From: Pyrenophora tritici-repentis
Lineage: Eukaryota; Ascomycota; Dothideomycetes; Pleosporales; Pleosporaceae
Reading direction: 5' to 3'
Assembly (NCBI RefSeq): GCF_003171515.1
Contig: NC_089390.1
Coordinates: 3,906,001 to 3,970,000 of the forward strand
DNA: 64,000 nucleotides
Shown here: piece after piece, positions 23,514 through 35,677 of the stretch
How the letters are laid out: every line of letters starts with the position of its first letter
Numbering within the stretch: position 1 is the stretch's first letter
Notes under the pieces: generated by a model
The model's input: the letters and a program-made list of their open reading frames with translations, nothing else
Told to the model about the DNA's origin: nothing
Databases searched by the model: none
Position numbers and translations under genes: made by a program

Positions 23514-25346
23514 ACGGAGATGATGTTTCAAGGAGTAATGTAAGACGCAATATAATAGAATGACGTATGGGGAGAAGTTCAATTCATCGACTGGTATGAC
23601 AAGTGTCCTGTATAAACCTTGTCATGTACACGTATCGTCGTTCGTTTGTTAGAAAATCAAAGTCGGAACGATTTTCACCGACAGAGCATCTCGGTGCAGC
23701 AGATTGCGATGACGTGGTGTGCACGATCTACGGAACCAGGACGTCTCCACTCAACAATACGAGCACGAGCTTACGGCTCATCACCCAGGGCAACGGTGCG
23801 GGCACGTCGAGTGCGGGGGATTACGGATGGGTGCTGAAATCGAACGACTCGCTGATGGCTGTCCGTCGCATGACTGTGATGTCAGGATGTGAGGGTGGTT
23901 CTTAGACCAAGGATGAAGTATGCGGGATTCTTTCAACAGAGCCTTTGCACGCACGCCGGTGCCGACGTAGTATTTAGGATCTGCGGAATATACTGTAGTT
24001 GACTACTGCGGGGCACAGCTGCGGGGGAACCTAAGTAAAGGCCAATGCAACAGGCTATCGCAACGAGAGAGGGTGAGACAGGATAACGACGAGCAACATA
24101 TTAATTTCCCAGGCCGATGTCCAGTATTTGCTGCGGAAGGTCAAGATGCCGCTCTTGGTTGTTATACTTTATTGGCGGACCAGACGATACAAGGTGCACA
24201 AGATGTAGATGCGGCTTTGCCTTTGCGGCTATGGTAGTAGTGTGTACAAGGGCGGTGCTGGACGCAGGGCAAAGAAAGCTACTGGCTACTCTCGGACACC
24301 GGACAGGTTGGCACGTTTGCAGCGACCAGCGGAAGCAAGCTTGGCGGCAACGCCGTGGCCTGGAGTCGCAGCGGAGAAGCAATGAGATGGCCAGGGCGTA
24401 TTTGCTCAATGGCGGCTTTCAGATAGATTGGAGTTGTCGTCGTGGGCTGAGCTGAAGGAAAGCGAAAACCGGTGTAGACAAGACAAGGCATACTCCTCGA
24501 TGCACTCAGTCCCCGCATACGTTACCACGTTTGACAAATGATTCCACAATTGCACAAGAAAGATACCAAGTCGTCCCAAGCCGGCGCTCCACACACGTGC
24601 AACGCTAGAGTCGTTCCCTCCTCAACCAATTGTCCGCGACCAAAACTCCCAGGAACGCGCAAACGACTAAACCGTAAAGGGACAGGCGGGCTATTAATAA
24701 ACGAGGCACTACAGTATGTATGTACTACGCGGTTGGTTGCTGGGTTAGGTTGCAAGCCCTGCAGCTGATTGAGCGGGCGGCCTTGTGCGCATGCGCGTGC
24801 GGGGCGAGGCTCAAGTTCGCTGACTTTTGTTCGGACGGACGGTCATACGTACCCACACCAGCTGAGGCTGAGACTTGAACGTGTCTGACGTTTTGCATTG
24901 GAATCACAGGACGGGGGCTTGTTAGCGCATTGGAATCACCCACGCTCGTTTTACACATGCACATGCACACTTCCCCTAATCATTTCTACAAGACACACCG
25001 GCATTTTTTCCTTTCTATTCACTTTCTTTGTTTGGGGGGAACGAACGAACGAGATTCATAGAGAAAGAGAGAGAGAGTGTGTGTGTGAGAGAGAGAGAGG
25101 CGGTACCAACCGGAAACTGACGCACGACTCGTATTCGACCGACGCCCACTCTTTTTCCTTCCGCCACGCCCACTCCACTTTGCTCGCTCGCTCGCTCCGT
25201 AGGGCTGAAGCCGAGACCGAGACGGCTTGTTTACCTACGTTAGCTGGCCGAGGACCAACATCTTCCCTCACTCCACAACAAACACTACCAACATTCGCGG
25301 AACCGCAGAAAGCAGCAGAGTAGAAAAAAGACATTGAAAGCGAAAC
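23514..25346. other. intergenic interval
   Basis: No supported gene. Near 25055-25100 there is a mixed GA/GT microsatellite, and near 25180-25198 a (GCTC)n run, both inside the likely promoter/5' UTR of the MARVEL gene. Confidence 0.55.
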
Positions 25347-26417
25347 ATGCCCACGATGCGGATACCACAGTCGTATATCCAGAAGTGCAAGGTAGTGGCG
25401 CATGTCTTTCAGGCCATCTTTGTCTTCATAGCCGCGTGTTTAACTATAGCCGTCATGACGAAAGAGGGTGACATCGGGGGTGCTACCAAGTATTTCTTTG
25501 CCATGGTATGTTGACCCACCTGTCGAGCACTTGTAGAACCAAGAGCGAGAGAGACATACAGAGAGAGAGAGAACAAGGCTGATCAACTCCGTGCCACAGT
25601 GCTTCGTTTCCATACCCGCAATCATCTACCTCACAATGGTACCCATGTGGTCGCGCGCCCAACGCTTCGCCTCAGCCTACGCCTTCCTCGCCGTCGACGC
25701 CCTGTACACAATCCTCTGGTTCGCAGCCTTCATCTCAGTCGCAGTCTGGAACGCAAACGGCATCCGCGAAGGCGCCGCAAAGGCAAAGATACCAGACGAC
25801 GATAAAAACTGCACCACGTTCCTCTACGGCGACGAGGCAAAATGCGCAGTCAGCAAAGCCGCTGTAGGCGTAGGCGTCATGGTCTTGTACGTCTCCTGAC
25901 CCTTCTCACCAAGCTACCACACAAACTAACCAACCAACCCACCAGCATCTTCTTCGCCATCACAACCGGCGTAAGCGGCTACTACCTCCACAAATACCTC
26001 CGCGAAGGCAAAATGCCCTACCAATCCTCATCCAAGAACCCCTTCTACGAAACCGGCGACTCGTCGTACAACCCCGCCGGCGGCGCCACCGACCTAAACG
26101 CAAAAGACACAACTTGGAGTACGGAAATCGAAACCGCTCACGGTCGCGACTCGTCCGACACCCTCAGCGACGACCGCCGCACCGAACACGGCGGAAACCA
26201 GCACGAAGACGAGTACGCGCTGTTGCACTCGACCGATACCGATGAGGGCAGACATCCGGGCCGCCCGCTTAGCTGGGGCGAGGAGCGGAATGCGAGTGTC
26301 TACGGTGCGGGTAGTGTGGGTGCGAGGTCGGTGCCGCCGTATGCGGATTATAGTGTTGAGAGGAGGGGCAGTATTGCGGCTGGCGTGGACGCGTTGAGCC
26401 CAGGGGGGTTACGATGA
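25347..26417 (+). CDS. MARVEL-domain four-helix membrane protein
   Basis: Three exons (25347-25505, 25600-25886, 25946-26417) give 305 aa with all phases consistent. Intron 1 (94 bp, GTATGT/CACAG) contains a GA repeat; intron 2 is 59 bp (GTACGT/ACCAG). Four hydrophobic segments are visible: VVAHVFQAIFVFIAACLTIAV, YFFAMCFVSIPAIIYLTMV, AYAFLAVDALYTILWFAAFI and VGVGVMVFIFFAITTGVSG. They match the MARVEL layout, with conserved small and acidic residues in TM3 and a Cys pair in the loop before TM4 (NCTT...AKC). A hydrophilic, acidic C-terminal tail of about 150 aa follows. MARVEL proteins organise membrane domains and vesicle trafficking; a plasma-membrane role here is inferred from the family. 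Confidence 0.85.
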
Positions 26418-27294
26418 GTTTAGACGGGATGCCGCGGGGGGGTATTGATAGGGCGGCTAGTCATAGTGGGAGTGGGTATAGTTTTAGTGGTGGGCCTGGT
26501 CGGTGATGATGAAAAAAAATGGGTACTGGGAACTTGGTTTTGTATATGGGAGCGCTATAACTGCTGTTATGATTTTCACATGGGCGTTTTCAATCTCAAT
26601 CAAGGGCGCATGGGGGGTATATGGTATGTGGTATGATTGGTCTTGCGTATTTAGCGGTCTTTTCCAAGGGGAACTCGTTTCTTGTTGATCCATCTAGAAA
26701 ACTGTACTCATCCCCCTTCCTCTTGGTTTGGTGTCTCTCAGTCCTAGGTCTTCGTGAAATGTCCAAATTCAGGTTGGGTGGAACCGTTGTATTACATTTC
26801 TACATTTCCTCCACCGCCATTCATTCCATTCATCTCCACTATCTTGACGCGTTGGTGGAGAATCATTCCTCTTTCCTATTCTCTCGACTCGAAACCGTGA
26901 TTACTGTACAGTTTTTCCTCTTCTATGAAAGATAACGTGTCAAACCCTATTAGAATCGGAATACGTTCCGCGACGTAATATACACTAAACTCCACGCCAG
27001 CAGGCATGTCCCGCACCGCCCTAGAACTCACGAAGCGGGTGCCATTTCCCTGTGCAAACTCGCGTTGATCAATTCGGTAAGAACGTGGCTGCGAGGTGTG
27101 CCATTGCCATGATATAGTAGAAGATGCTCTTGTAGACGTCGAGTACCCGTAGGACCACGCCTGCGTATACATCCCCACACATGGTCCATCTTGAATACCT
27201 ATCGGATGTAAACGCCTGAGCCGCACAGACTGTTCGCATTCGCCCCCGTAGAAACGATTGTAGCAGTCTTAATCTCACTCCTGGCGCCTACAAC
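26418..27294. other. convergent intergenic interval
   Basis: Lies between the 3' ends of the MARVEL gene (plus) and the Zn2Cys6 gene (minus). It should hold both 3' UTRs; no gene is supported. Confidence 0.55.
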
Positions 27295-30144
27295 TCATCC
27301 AATCCACTGAGGGAGGTAGTTGTCCTGCATGGGCATACCTACAGGCTCGCTTTCGTAGTTGAATGGATCACCCCAGAAACCCTGGACTGGTTAGCTAAAA
27401 CCTTTCCATTTGTTTTAGCTGCATTTCCACTTACAAAGTCAAAGTCGGGGACCATTTCGGCGTTTGGAAGCACGTCTCCAACAATGTTGTTGATGTTGCT
27501 TAGGTTGAAGTCATCCCAACATGGCATCTGATTCTGCATGTATTGTAAGTTTTGCATCGGGTCGGGCTGAGGCTGCATTGTATGTTGTGATAGTTGCTGT
27601 GATAGTTGCTGTGGTAGCTGTTGTGGTAGCTGTTGTGGTAGCTGCGGTGGTGGTGGCGCAGAGACTGGCGGTTCATCGTATTGTGCAACAGATCTTGGAT
27701 AAGTATGTTTTGCAGCGGTACGTAGCTCTGAGAATACGCTTTTCGACGTGGATGACTCTAAAGGCGCGCTCGTATGGCTACTTGATTGTGGGGGTAAGTT
27801 GTGTTCAGCTATGGCCTTGTCGATCATATTCTTGACAGCCTGCCATGCTTTGGATGTGTTGTTCTCTCGGAGAAGGCGTGACATCTGTATTGCTTTCAAG
27901 GCTCGTTGTCGCTCTGGTACATCGAATAAAGGATTACGGAGTTCTGACAGAATATGCATAATTGCCTGGAAGGAAGCGATGCCTCCTTTCCCAGTCAGCG
28001 TCTGAACATCCAAGCAGCAAGTAGATGGACCTACCAATGTGCCATTGAAACCGAGCCGCATCAATATCCGCAGCGGCTACATTCAAAGCTTCTACACAAC
28101 TGATGGACTTTTCGAATATTCTATGTTGGTCAGCTACGGCATTCACTTCTCGTGCGTTTCATAACCAAAACACCTACGATCGGCGAATGTCATCTGCAAA
28201 GACGACATCACGGTAAGCGCGCGGCATTCGGAGCCAGAATAGCAAGTAAGCGCGCCATTCCAGCAACGATACAAGACCTAGCGTTAATCTCTGCATCGGT
28301 ATCTCTCGGTTCAGATGCCGTAAATACTTTCGCTGGTTTTCCTCAACAATCTCATCCAGCATGACTTTGATTTGCTCGTAAAGACTTCGTAGCTCCACGG
28401 CGGGATCTGGAGGAGAAGTTCCATTGAGCCCAGAGTCGAGCATACGTCGTTCCAGACGGTATGTACTTTGGATAATCCGTCGCAGTGCTCGCATCCCGTT
28501 GAAACGTACGATCTGGAATGTCATGGTTGTAAACTTGCTCTCGTCGTATGGAGTCGGACTAGGGCTCGCACCATCTACGAGGTCCTCATCATCGATGTTG
28601 CGCGGGAATAGCGTCGTATAGAAATCTTCTGTTATGCTTGGCTCTTGACCTTTGCACTCGGCTGCTCGGAACTCCAAATGACCCAGTTGGTGCCACACAC
28701 GGCGGCGTAGCTCGATAGTGATGATATCCATCGATCCAGCGGGAAATAATGAAGGATCTCGATGTAAGCCTTGGTTAAGTGCGATGCGAAACGCTATGCC
28801 AATCAATACCCACGCTTTGCCTACAAAGGTTGTTAGTTTTGAGTAGGAATAATGTTATAATAGACCCACTCATTTCTTCTTCTCTTGTGATACAACTGAG
28901 CCATATCACAAACGCTTGAAGAATCTCTAGATCCGACGTAGTCAGGTAATTTTCTCGGGCAAGCGATATTTCGATGGCCAATTGATATCGATCCAGAAGT
29001 TCCTTTTTGCTTTCACCAAACTTGTCGCCTATAGTCTTTGGGGACATGGCATTAATTGCAGAGTAGTAGATGGCATACGCCATAGGATGTGCCTCACGGT
29101 CGTATGTGTGCATCTTGCGGATCACCGTTGGCCTATGCGTGACCCTGATCATCGGGTCAACACTGGTGAAATAGACCTCTAGCAAGTAATCGCGGTGCTC
29201 TTGTGTGCTGGGTAATAAGTCCCCCAAGTTGGAGCCAGAACCTGCGCGGCCCAGAGAGAGTAGGTCGATGAGCGTGTTTTGCGGGACTTCCTTTTTCTCT
29301 TCGTCTGTTTTGTCACCAAGCAAAGCCTTGATATCTTGGAACTAGGATAAGGTCAATACCATAACAACTGTGCAACGAAAGCGCCCAAAAAGCTGTATCA
29401 TGACCATCTTCCTAGCAAAACAGAAGGCGTGACGTGAGGTAAGATCGGTAATACAGGATATCGGAATTCAGCACTCACCTCATCAGCAAGCAATGCAAAG
29501 TGAAGAGAAGACACAAACTGGGCCTGCCCACCATTCAACAACAGGGTCCCATCACCGTCATCAGAAGCTATTCCACCTCCGTGGGACGTCTGACTGTTGG
29601 ACGATGGAGTCAGAGCATCTTCTCTCCTCTCATATTCAACACTAGACCGTATGGAAGGTGCAGCGTTCTGCCCTTGTCCTGCAACGGCTCTCTCCAGAAG
29701 ATATTCGAGTCTGTCCAGTCTCGCCTGAACGTCACTTGACTTTCCAATCTTGTCTGCGATGGTCGGCTTCGAGATCCTTCCAGTAGCAGTCGTTGGCTGA
29801 GCTCGGTCCGTCCAGGTACAGGCATGGTTTCCTCGATTACACGAGCCACAAATCGGGTGGACATGGTCACACTTGACCTTTCTTCGTCGACATGTCAGGC
29901 ACGAGGAGATGACCCTTAATCGTCCTCCACCGGGCTTGTTTGTCGACCCTAACAAATCTGACGATCCGCCAACTTTAGTTTCGACCATACTCGGATCCAG
30001 TATGTGAGTGTTGGATACTGAAAGTTTTCGATGATGTAGATCGGTCCGCGGACAAGAAATGGTTCCGTTGCACCCTGAGCCTTGATGCGCTCTGTCGCCC
30101 CACACCTGCGGCACCTTGCCATTTTGGGACTTAGTGACGATCAT
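27295..30144 (-). CDS. Zn2Cys6 fungal transcription factor with Fungal_trans domain
   Basis: Six exons (30144-29479, 29341-28870, 28820-28178, 28120-28035, 27985-27435, 27381-27295) splice in phase to 834 aa; starting at the internal ATG 29988 would give 782 aa. Introns of 49-57 bp carry clear CTAAC/CTGAC branch points, and the first is 137 bp. The binuclear cluster is a perfect CxxCx6Cx6CxxCx6C (CLTCRRRKVKC ... CGSCNRGNHAC), followed by a short coiled-coil linker (VQARLDRLEYLLERAV). A Fungal_trans middle region follows, with the typical RxxLHRDP-type segment (NQGLHRDPSLF) and a WH-G...FQAI-LSEL helix. The C-terminus has a Gln-rich repeat and an acidic end, a plausible activation region. This is a nuclear DNA-binding regulator with unknown targets. 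A solo LTR sits about 480 bp upstream of the start. Confidence 0.9.
27583..27648 (-). repeat. 12-bp coding minisatellite (Gln-rich) in the transcription factor
   Basis: About five tandem 12-bp units encode repeats of the form QQL(P/S) near the C-terminal end. Length variation between strains would change the poly-Q region without a frameshift. Confidence 0.8.
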
Positions 30145-30626
30145 CAGCCTCGTTGTTCCGAGGCTGTTCCGAGACAGGTTGTGTCTACGTCAATTACTGA
30201 CAACTTGTACCGACCTGTTGGTAAAAACCAGTCTTCAACACTCTTCTTGTCGCTTAAGCTTCCGATTCATTAACATGAGGCCTTATAGCTGGAAAGCAGG
30301 CAAAACAATACGTAAGTGTGACTATAGCTGAGCTCCGAGTCGGTGCTTAGCCTTGTCTTTGTCATCCAACGCTGCAGCCTGCTTCGACGTTTGACAGGCC
30401 GCAATTTCTTAAACTCTGTTATCTTTACATCATACAGGTTTTCTATGCGAAATCATTTCGTCATCATCTTCTACTAAGTCCCCGCTCTTCTGCACTTCAA
30501 GGTCACGCCGAATGATCCGCTCAAATCGGAAGCGGCCTCTAAGTCAAGAATTATCCACCAGGCCAGAGTACCGGTATACAGAATCGCAGCGATGAAAATA
30601 ACTTTGCTCATTTTATCGCTACAGGA

Positions 30627-30832
30627 TGTTGGGAATCGAACCTGCGGTAGATAAGGCAGCTGGTTGCTGCATGCACGAGCTTGGATTACACGGCTGACTA
30701 AGCCGTGTGGTCCGAGCTCTAGCTGCTGCCTTACTGCCGACCTCCCTCCACCTCCATAGAACAACAAGAACAATCACAATCATTTCAACTCGTTGCAACG
30801 AAGGTGATTCCGATACCTTAGCCGTATCAACA
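30627..30832 (+). mobile_element. solo LTR of the copia element, 5-bp TSD
   Basis: 206 bp, TG...CA bounded, identical by eye to the LTR at 5265-5470 in reverse orientation. It is flanked by the perfect direct repeat CAGGA (30622-30626 and 30833-30837). A full element must have inserted and then been lost by LTR-LTR recombination. It sits in the upstream region of the Zn2Cys6 gene. The interval 30145-30626 between them has no supported gene. Confidence 0.95.
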
Positions 30833-32267
30833 CAGGAATATGCCAGTGGATTATTAGAGTATTTACCAGTTAAGAAACTGAACCTTTGACCCAGCAGTAG
30901 TAGTGGTATCCCAGGAGTATAGGTTCCAACATGTTTCAAGACATTCAATCTAAGGGAGTATATTTCGAATTTTCATATAGGAAACCAGGAACAGCCTCCG
31001 AACTCTATCATATCGGAAAGGTCCCTGCTAACGGACTGGACTCGGACGGTCGGAGCAGTGAGCACGGTTCAAGAATGCATTGCCACTAAAGGTCGCTGAC
31101 ATAGCTTCTTGGAACACCACTTGTAGCGTTTTCAACTGCTTTGCGCTTAGAGTGCGGCTTTTTGTGCCTGTCAGAAACTTCTCAGCCGCAAGCTTGTTGC
31201 AGCAGATATTTCCATCTTATTGGCTCGCTTTCGGAACAACGACAGATCAATGATATCGGAAATGAAACTGGCCAATTTTGTCAATAACACATGGCTTCTA
31301 CAGCTTGTGATACCTAGACAGCCAGTAATGCGGCCTTACGCTAAATCCAAGTCGTTTGAGGTAAACGTTGGGATATACTGTGTGATCTGTATTCTCAAGC
31401 CCTGTCCCTATGTCAGCCAACAGTGTCAAATTCCTCCCTTTAGCCGAATTTACAGTCCGCGTACCATCTCAATAGTTGATGGCTCCAAGGAGACACGAAT
31501 CCCCTCCTTATGAACAACAGCGTATACTACTGGCACCCCTTCATGCAGTTTTCGAAAGTATAAGATCGAAACGAGCAAACCCATCGACGTAGCAATATGA
31601 CCAAGTCAAAAACATGGGCTGACAAACTTCAGCATACATGAGTGAGCCAGAAGAGAAGGAACACTGCAAGCAAGGAGATGGCAGTGAACTGGATGTAATA
31701 TTTTTGGCCCCCATCATACAAATACTGAAGCATCAGCATGCGCCACAACTGTCTTCAGCCCCCTTTTTTGCTTGCCTGGGCGCACCCCTTTCCTCTAGTA
31801 TTATTGTAACCCCTTCATCATCAAGGTCTTCTAACAGCACACATATCCGAGCATTATTGTGAAGATAAAGATGGGTCGATATGATAGTATGGAGTAACCA
31901 GATGTAGACAATAATTATAGAATCTTGTCGGTAGACGAATCGCGGTACTGTAAGAACAACGGTTGGAGATGGAGATGGAGATGGGCAGGTCCCCTCCGCT
32001 GACTCCTTATATGATGAGCCTGTGGCCTCGCTACCACACAATTGACGACCACACAACCGCATCAGCCCTTCGAGCGGCCTCCGCCCTTTGGTCCGCCCTT
32101 TGGCCTATCAAACGCAACCAGATAACCCACCTTTCGATTCACATTTGACTCATTGTCGCGCCCTGAACCCACCGATTTTTCCATGTCCTTCAACCTCGCA
32201 AACTCATCGTCGCCGCATGGCCCCCCGCCTCCTCTAAGAATAACGGTGCTCTCGATCTGGGTCTGTT
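30833..32267. other. intergenic interval
   Basis: No supported gene. A short GGAGAT repeat occurs near 31965-31985. The right part is promoter-proximal to the PAN-domain gene. Confidence 0.5.
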
Positions 32268-32443
32268 GCCTGGCAATCTTTGGCCCCCAAATGATTGTGG
32301 CGTTTTTTGTACAATCTGCCTTCGCCCGGCGCTTCGGATTGGGGCACTGTCTGCGAGGGCCTGGCAATCTTTGGCCCCCAAATGATTGTGGCGTTTTCTG
32401 TACAATCTGCCTTCGCCCGGCGCTTCGGATTGGGGCACTGTCT
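32268..32443 (+). repeat. 85-bp tandem duplication (period 91 bp)
   Basis: The copies at 32268-32352 and 32359-32443 differ at one base (TTTTTT versus TTTTCT) and are separated by GCGAGG. The repeat lies 125-300 bp upstream of the PAN-protein start codon, so it would duplicate promoter or 5' UTR elements. Confidence 0.95.
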
Positions 32444-32567
32444 TGTCCTGCAACATCTCCAGCCCCCTTTCCCTGTTAAGCACTCATACCCTTCTACATG
32501 GCCATGCTTTAGAGTCGGGACTAAAATTCCACGGTGCCTAACAACTTCTTGTATATTCGTGGACAAA

Positions 32568-33321
32568 ATGTCACGTCTACCTTTGCACGAAAACCTACCG
32601 GAGCGCAGCTATGAAGTTGGCCTTCATCCCGTCGAAGAGGGACTGCATGCTAGAGAACACGAAGATGAAGGAAAGGAAGCGTGGAGTCATCAATATGCCG
32701 TCGCAAACAGCTATCAATCCGAGAAGCAGAAACCACAAAGAATTGGAGGTCTCAAGCCATGGCTGTTCTGGCTTGTGATAGGTGTTATCAGCGTGGTTGT
32801 AATCGGTGCATCTGTTGGTGGAGCTATTGGTGGTTCCAGGGCGGCGAAAGGAAACAGCCCGTTGGCTCAGAGGTACACACGTTTTCATGTCTGCTTTTTC
32901 TCGCTATCTGTGCTAACCGGTAGAAAGCTTGGGGACAGGTTCAGTGTCGGCCAGCACGGGGACTGTGAGCAGTGCAACATCCTCGGCGACGTCCGATCTA
33001 TCCTCTGTGGTGACCACAGACTGCCCCTCGAGCAATGGCACATCCTTTACACCCAAGACTCCCGCCGGTAATCCAGGCCAATACAACTTTATCAAGTATT
33101 GCGGCTTTGACACGGACGGAGGAGATCTCGTCGAGGCTTTCGTTGTAGACGTGGATACTTGTATTGCGCTATGTTCGAACTGGAACTACATGCAAAAGGA
33201 TGGACCTAAGTGTACTTCGGCGTCGTTCAATGTGAACGGATCACCACCGGGTAATTGTTGGGCGAAGACGGGGAGCGGGCTCAAGGTGAACAGCAGGCAA
33301 GCTGCTGCTCTGTTACAATGA
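32568..33321 (+). CDS. PAN/Apple-like type II membrane protein
   Basis: Two exons (32568-32872, 32928-33321) give 232 aa; the acceptor at AAAG is required by phase, since the nearer TAG acceptor would shift the frame. The N-terminus is hydrophilic (about 65 aa), followed by one transmembrane helix (PWLFWLVIGVISVVVIGASV), a Ser/Thr-rich stalk, and a C-terminal Cys-rich module (YCGFDTDGGDLVEAF, CIALCSNWN, CTSASF, GNCWAKTGS) with the spacing of PAN/Apple domains in fungal wall-facing proteins. PAN domains bind protein or carbohydrate ligands. The short cytosolic tail plus extracellular Cys module suggests a surface-exposed anchor or sensor. Confidence in the domain call is moderate because it is short. 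Confidence 0.75.
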
Positions 33322-34091
33322 AGCAAGGATGACCTGGTTACGAGCGGGTGGGTGACGACGTTGGAAGTTGCGTGGACATGCTTTGAGAGGCGTCCACCGT
33401 CAGAGTTTGAGTGTGTTCGGCGACATTTTTAGACTGATCTAGTGTGTGATCAAGGTTTGAAGGAACGTGGAGGCAGCATCCCACGTTGGTCCAAGCACGA
33501 GGAATTCGGCGGCGACTGAGCATTGCGATTACAACGGCCGTCCTCAGCATATCATGGCAGTGAGGTTTCACAATACCGATACCAAGATGGGAAAACGTGG
33601 CCCTAGATTACCCGGCACGTTCTGGGGTGACAGGTGTGCGCTAGTATGTAAGCGTAACCGGCGCCCGCGAGCCGCCTCTTTCTTTACTTAGTCATCCAAA
33701 GTCAATCAATCCCCGCGCTGCATAGACGTGCGTGTGATTGCAGCTCGTCCCGTGGCTTTTTGGCTCTGAGTGGTCCAACCACAACCGCCAGGGCTTCCTA
33801 TCGCGGCGAGGCTGGGCCAAGAGAACACTGAAGCTTGCTTTCGTTCGTGATGGGGGTGCAGTCGCCTGCAGAGGGGCTGTCTACCAACCTCCTCACGTCC
33901 CCACGACGTCTCATCTACAGCTGTCAACTGTCGCCGCCGGCCCCGCTGTAAGACTCCCGGCAGCTGCTGTGAAGTGTGAGAGCGCGGACAAGGTTTCGGA
34001 GCGTAACATCGAGCACCGCGCAGATTTTGCCCATTGCAGGACCGAGATTGAGCGCATACCAGCAAAGACAGGATGATCGCTCCTCGTTGAG
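33322..34091. other. intergenic interval
   Basis: Nothing supported. It contains the promoter of the following gene; in-frame non-ATG extensions of that gene's second exon reach back to 33976 but are separated by an intron-like sequence. Confidence 0.5.
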
Positions 34092-35677
34092 ATGGCGACT
34101 CTATCACCTGGTACGTGTGCGCGTTGGGAGACTATTGTCGATGCAGCTTGGGAATAGCGCACTGACCGGGCCGCATGTAGACGTTCGCGACTCGACGCTC
34201 AAGTCTCTCAAGCTGACCTGCCCCTCTGCCGAAGGTATCCAAGAGCCGCCGTCGCCATCGACTAGTGACGACTCGCCTATTATGGAGCAACAAGGCTTCC
34301 CGTTCCCCGATATGGGCGATGAATGGTCTGATGAGGAAGTCCTGATCCCCAGGCAGAGGAAGAAACCCCAGTTTATACCACCACTCAACTTCGAAAAGAT
34401 CACTGCCTTGTCCGGCGAGACGTCTTCTGCTGGGTCCACCTCGACGTCGCCCAGCCCGAATCGGATGGGCGCAAAGGCTAGTCCACTAGTACCGCCCAAG
34501 AGCCCATCGCGGCCGGACGCGTCGAGAGGGAGCAGCCAGGACGACTTGATACAGCGCTTCTATCAAGTCACAAAAGAGCGGGACGCGCTGCGGAAGGAAT
34601 TGCAAAGGCGGAGCGTGGGTGTTAGCGGCATGCCCGCACGAGGGTCCATGGTAGCCCGGTCAGAAGAGAATGCGCTGATTGAGGAATTGCAGGCATTGCG
34701 CTACGAGATACGAGTATGGAGCGAAGAGTACTTTAGTGGTCCTATCAAGGCCTCGAGCAAGCGACCGTATCTTCATAGAGCAAAGGAACTCTTTGGGAAT
34801 CTCACGGACAATTACCAGACATACCTCAAGCACCCGGAGGAGCGGCCACTTCTCATACAAGCCTATGTATGGATGAAATTGCAGCAGAAGATCTTTAACA
34901 ATTGGAACAAGGGCAGCGGATACGTCTGGGCGGGTAAATTGGGCGACAAGAAGCTGCGTGACATCAACGACACGCTACGGAAGGGTACACACCAGTCTTC
35001 ACTCTCGATACGTCCGTATACAACACTAACAATACACAGCCGTTCGCAACGAAGCCCAGGCCGAAGAATACCACCTTTGGCGCTCCATGACCGTAAACCT
35101 CCTCGTCCCCCAAGTTGACGGCAAATGGCGCCCCACCTTCGACGCTGCCCCCGTCCTAAAACGCATATCCCGCTTTTGCAGCCGCATGCGCCGCAAACTA
35201 CGCCCTTGGTCCACACAATCGCTGCGCTCAGGCAAAGAACGACTCAGCACAATCGTCTCTGCCTCAGTAGCACTTGATCTAAAGATGAAGCGCCAGCTCG
35301 CCGACTACCGCTTCGTCACCTTCACCGGCGGCAAAAAGGACCAGTACTGGGGCTACGGATACTACGACAGCGAAATGGAAGACGTATACGATGATGACGA
35401 CGATGATATGAATGACGGCTACGGCGCTAGTAATATACGAGGCAGACGTGTAGAACTTGCCCTCGCGCCTGCATTGGAACGGTGCGGGAATGCTAATGGC
35501 CATGTGTTTGATCAGAGCTTTATGATGGTCAAGGCGGATGTTAGTTGTAAGAGGTTGGAGAAGACGAAGAAGCAACAACAGCAGCCAAGGGCTAGAAGTA
35601 GGGCGAGTACTAGTAGGCAGGGCACAGCGGGTGGGAGGAAGAGTAGTACCACGTTTAGCGCTTTGTGGGGAAAGTAA
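34092..35677 (+). CDS. unrecognised fungal protein, 486 aa
   Basis: The model has a 19-nt first coding exon (34092-34110), then 34181-34984 and 35040-35677. The introns of 70 and 55 bp have GTACGT and GTACAC donors and CTGAC/CTAAC branch points, and all phases agree. The N-terminal 130 aa are acidic and Pro/Ser-rich (DEWSDEEVLIPRQRKKPQF). A short heptad-like stretch follows (IQRFYQVTKERDALRKELQRR). The central part is helical and globular-looking, with many aromatics (IRVWSEEYF, AYVWMKLQQKIFNNW), then a basic region (RFCSRMRRKLRPW). The tail has a run of Asp and a low-complexity Gln/Arg/Ser end. I do not recognise the family. No signal peptide or membrane segment is seen; a nuclear or cytosolic location is plausible. 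Confidence 0.75.

Noticed and set aside
30627..30832. Possible tRNA gene, because of GGAATCGAACC (reverse B box) and paired arms
   Set aside because: The bases around the B box do not form a T stem, the acceptor strands do not pair, and the same 206 bp is an LTR with TG/CA ends and a target duplication.
32295..32567. Upstream extension of the PAN-protein frame through the tandem repeat
   Set aside because: The extension exists only because the repeats are open by chance; the ATG at 32568 begins a normal type II protein.
33976..34091. Extension of the 34-kb unknown protein to a GTG at 33976
   Set aside because: Non-ATG start and a clear intron (34111-34180) with exact phase to an ATG micro-exon.
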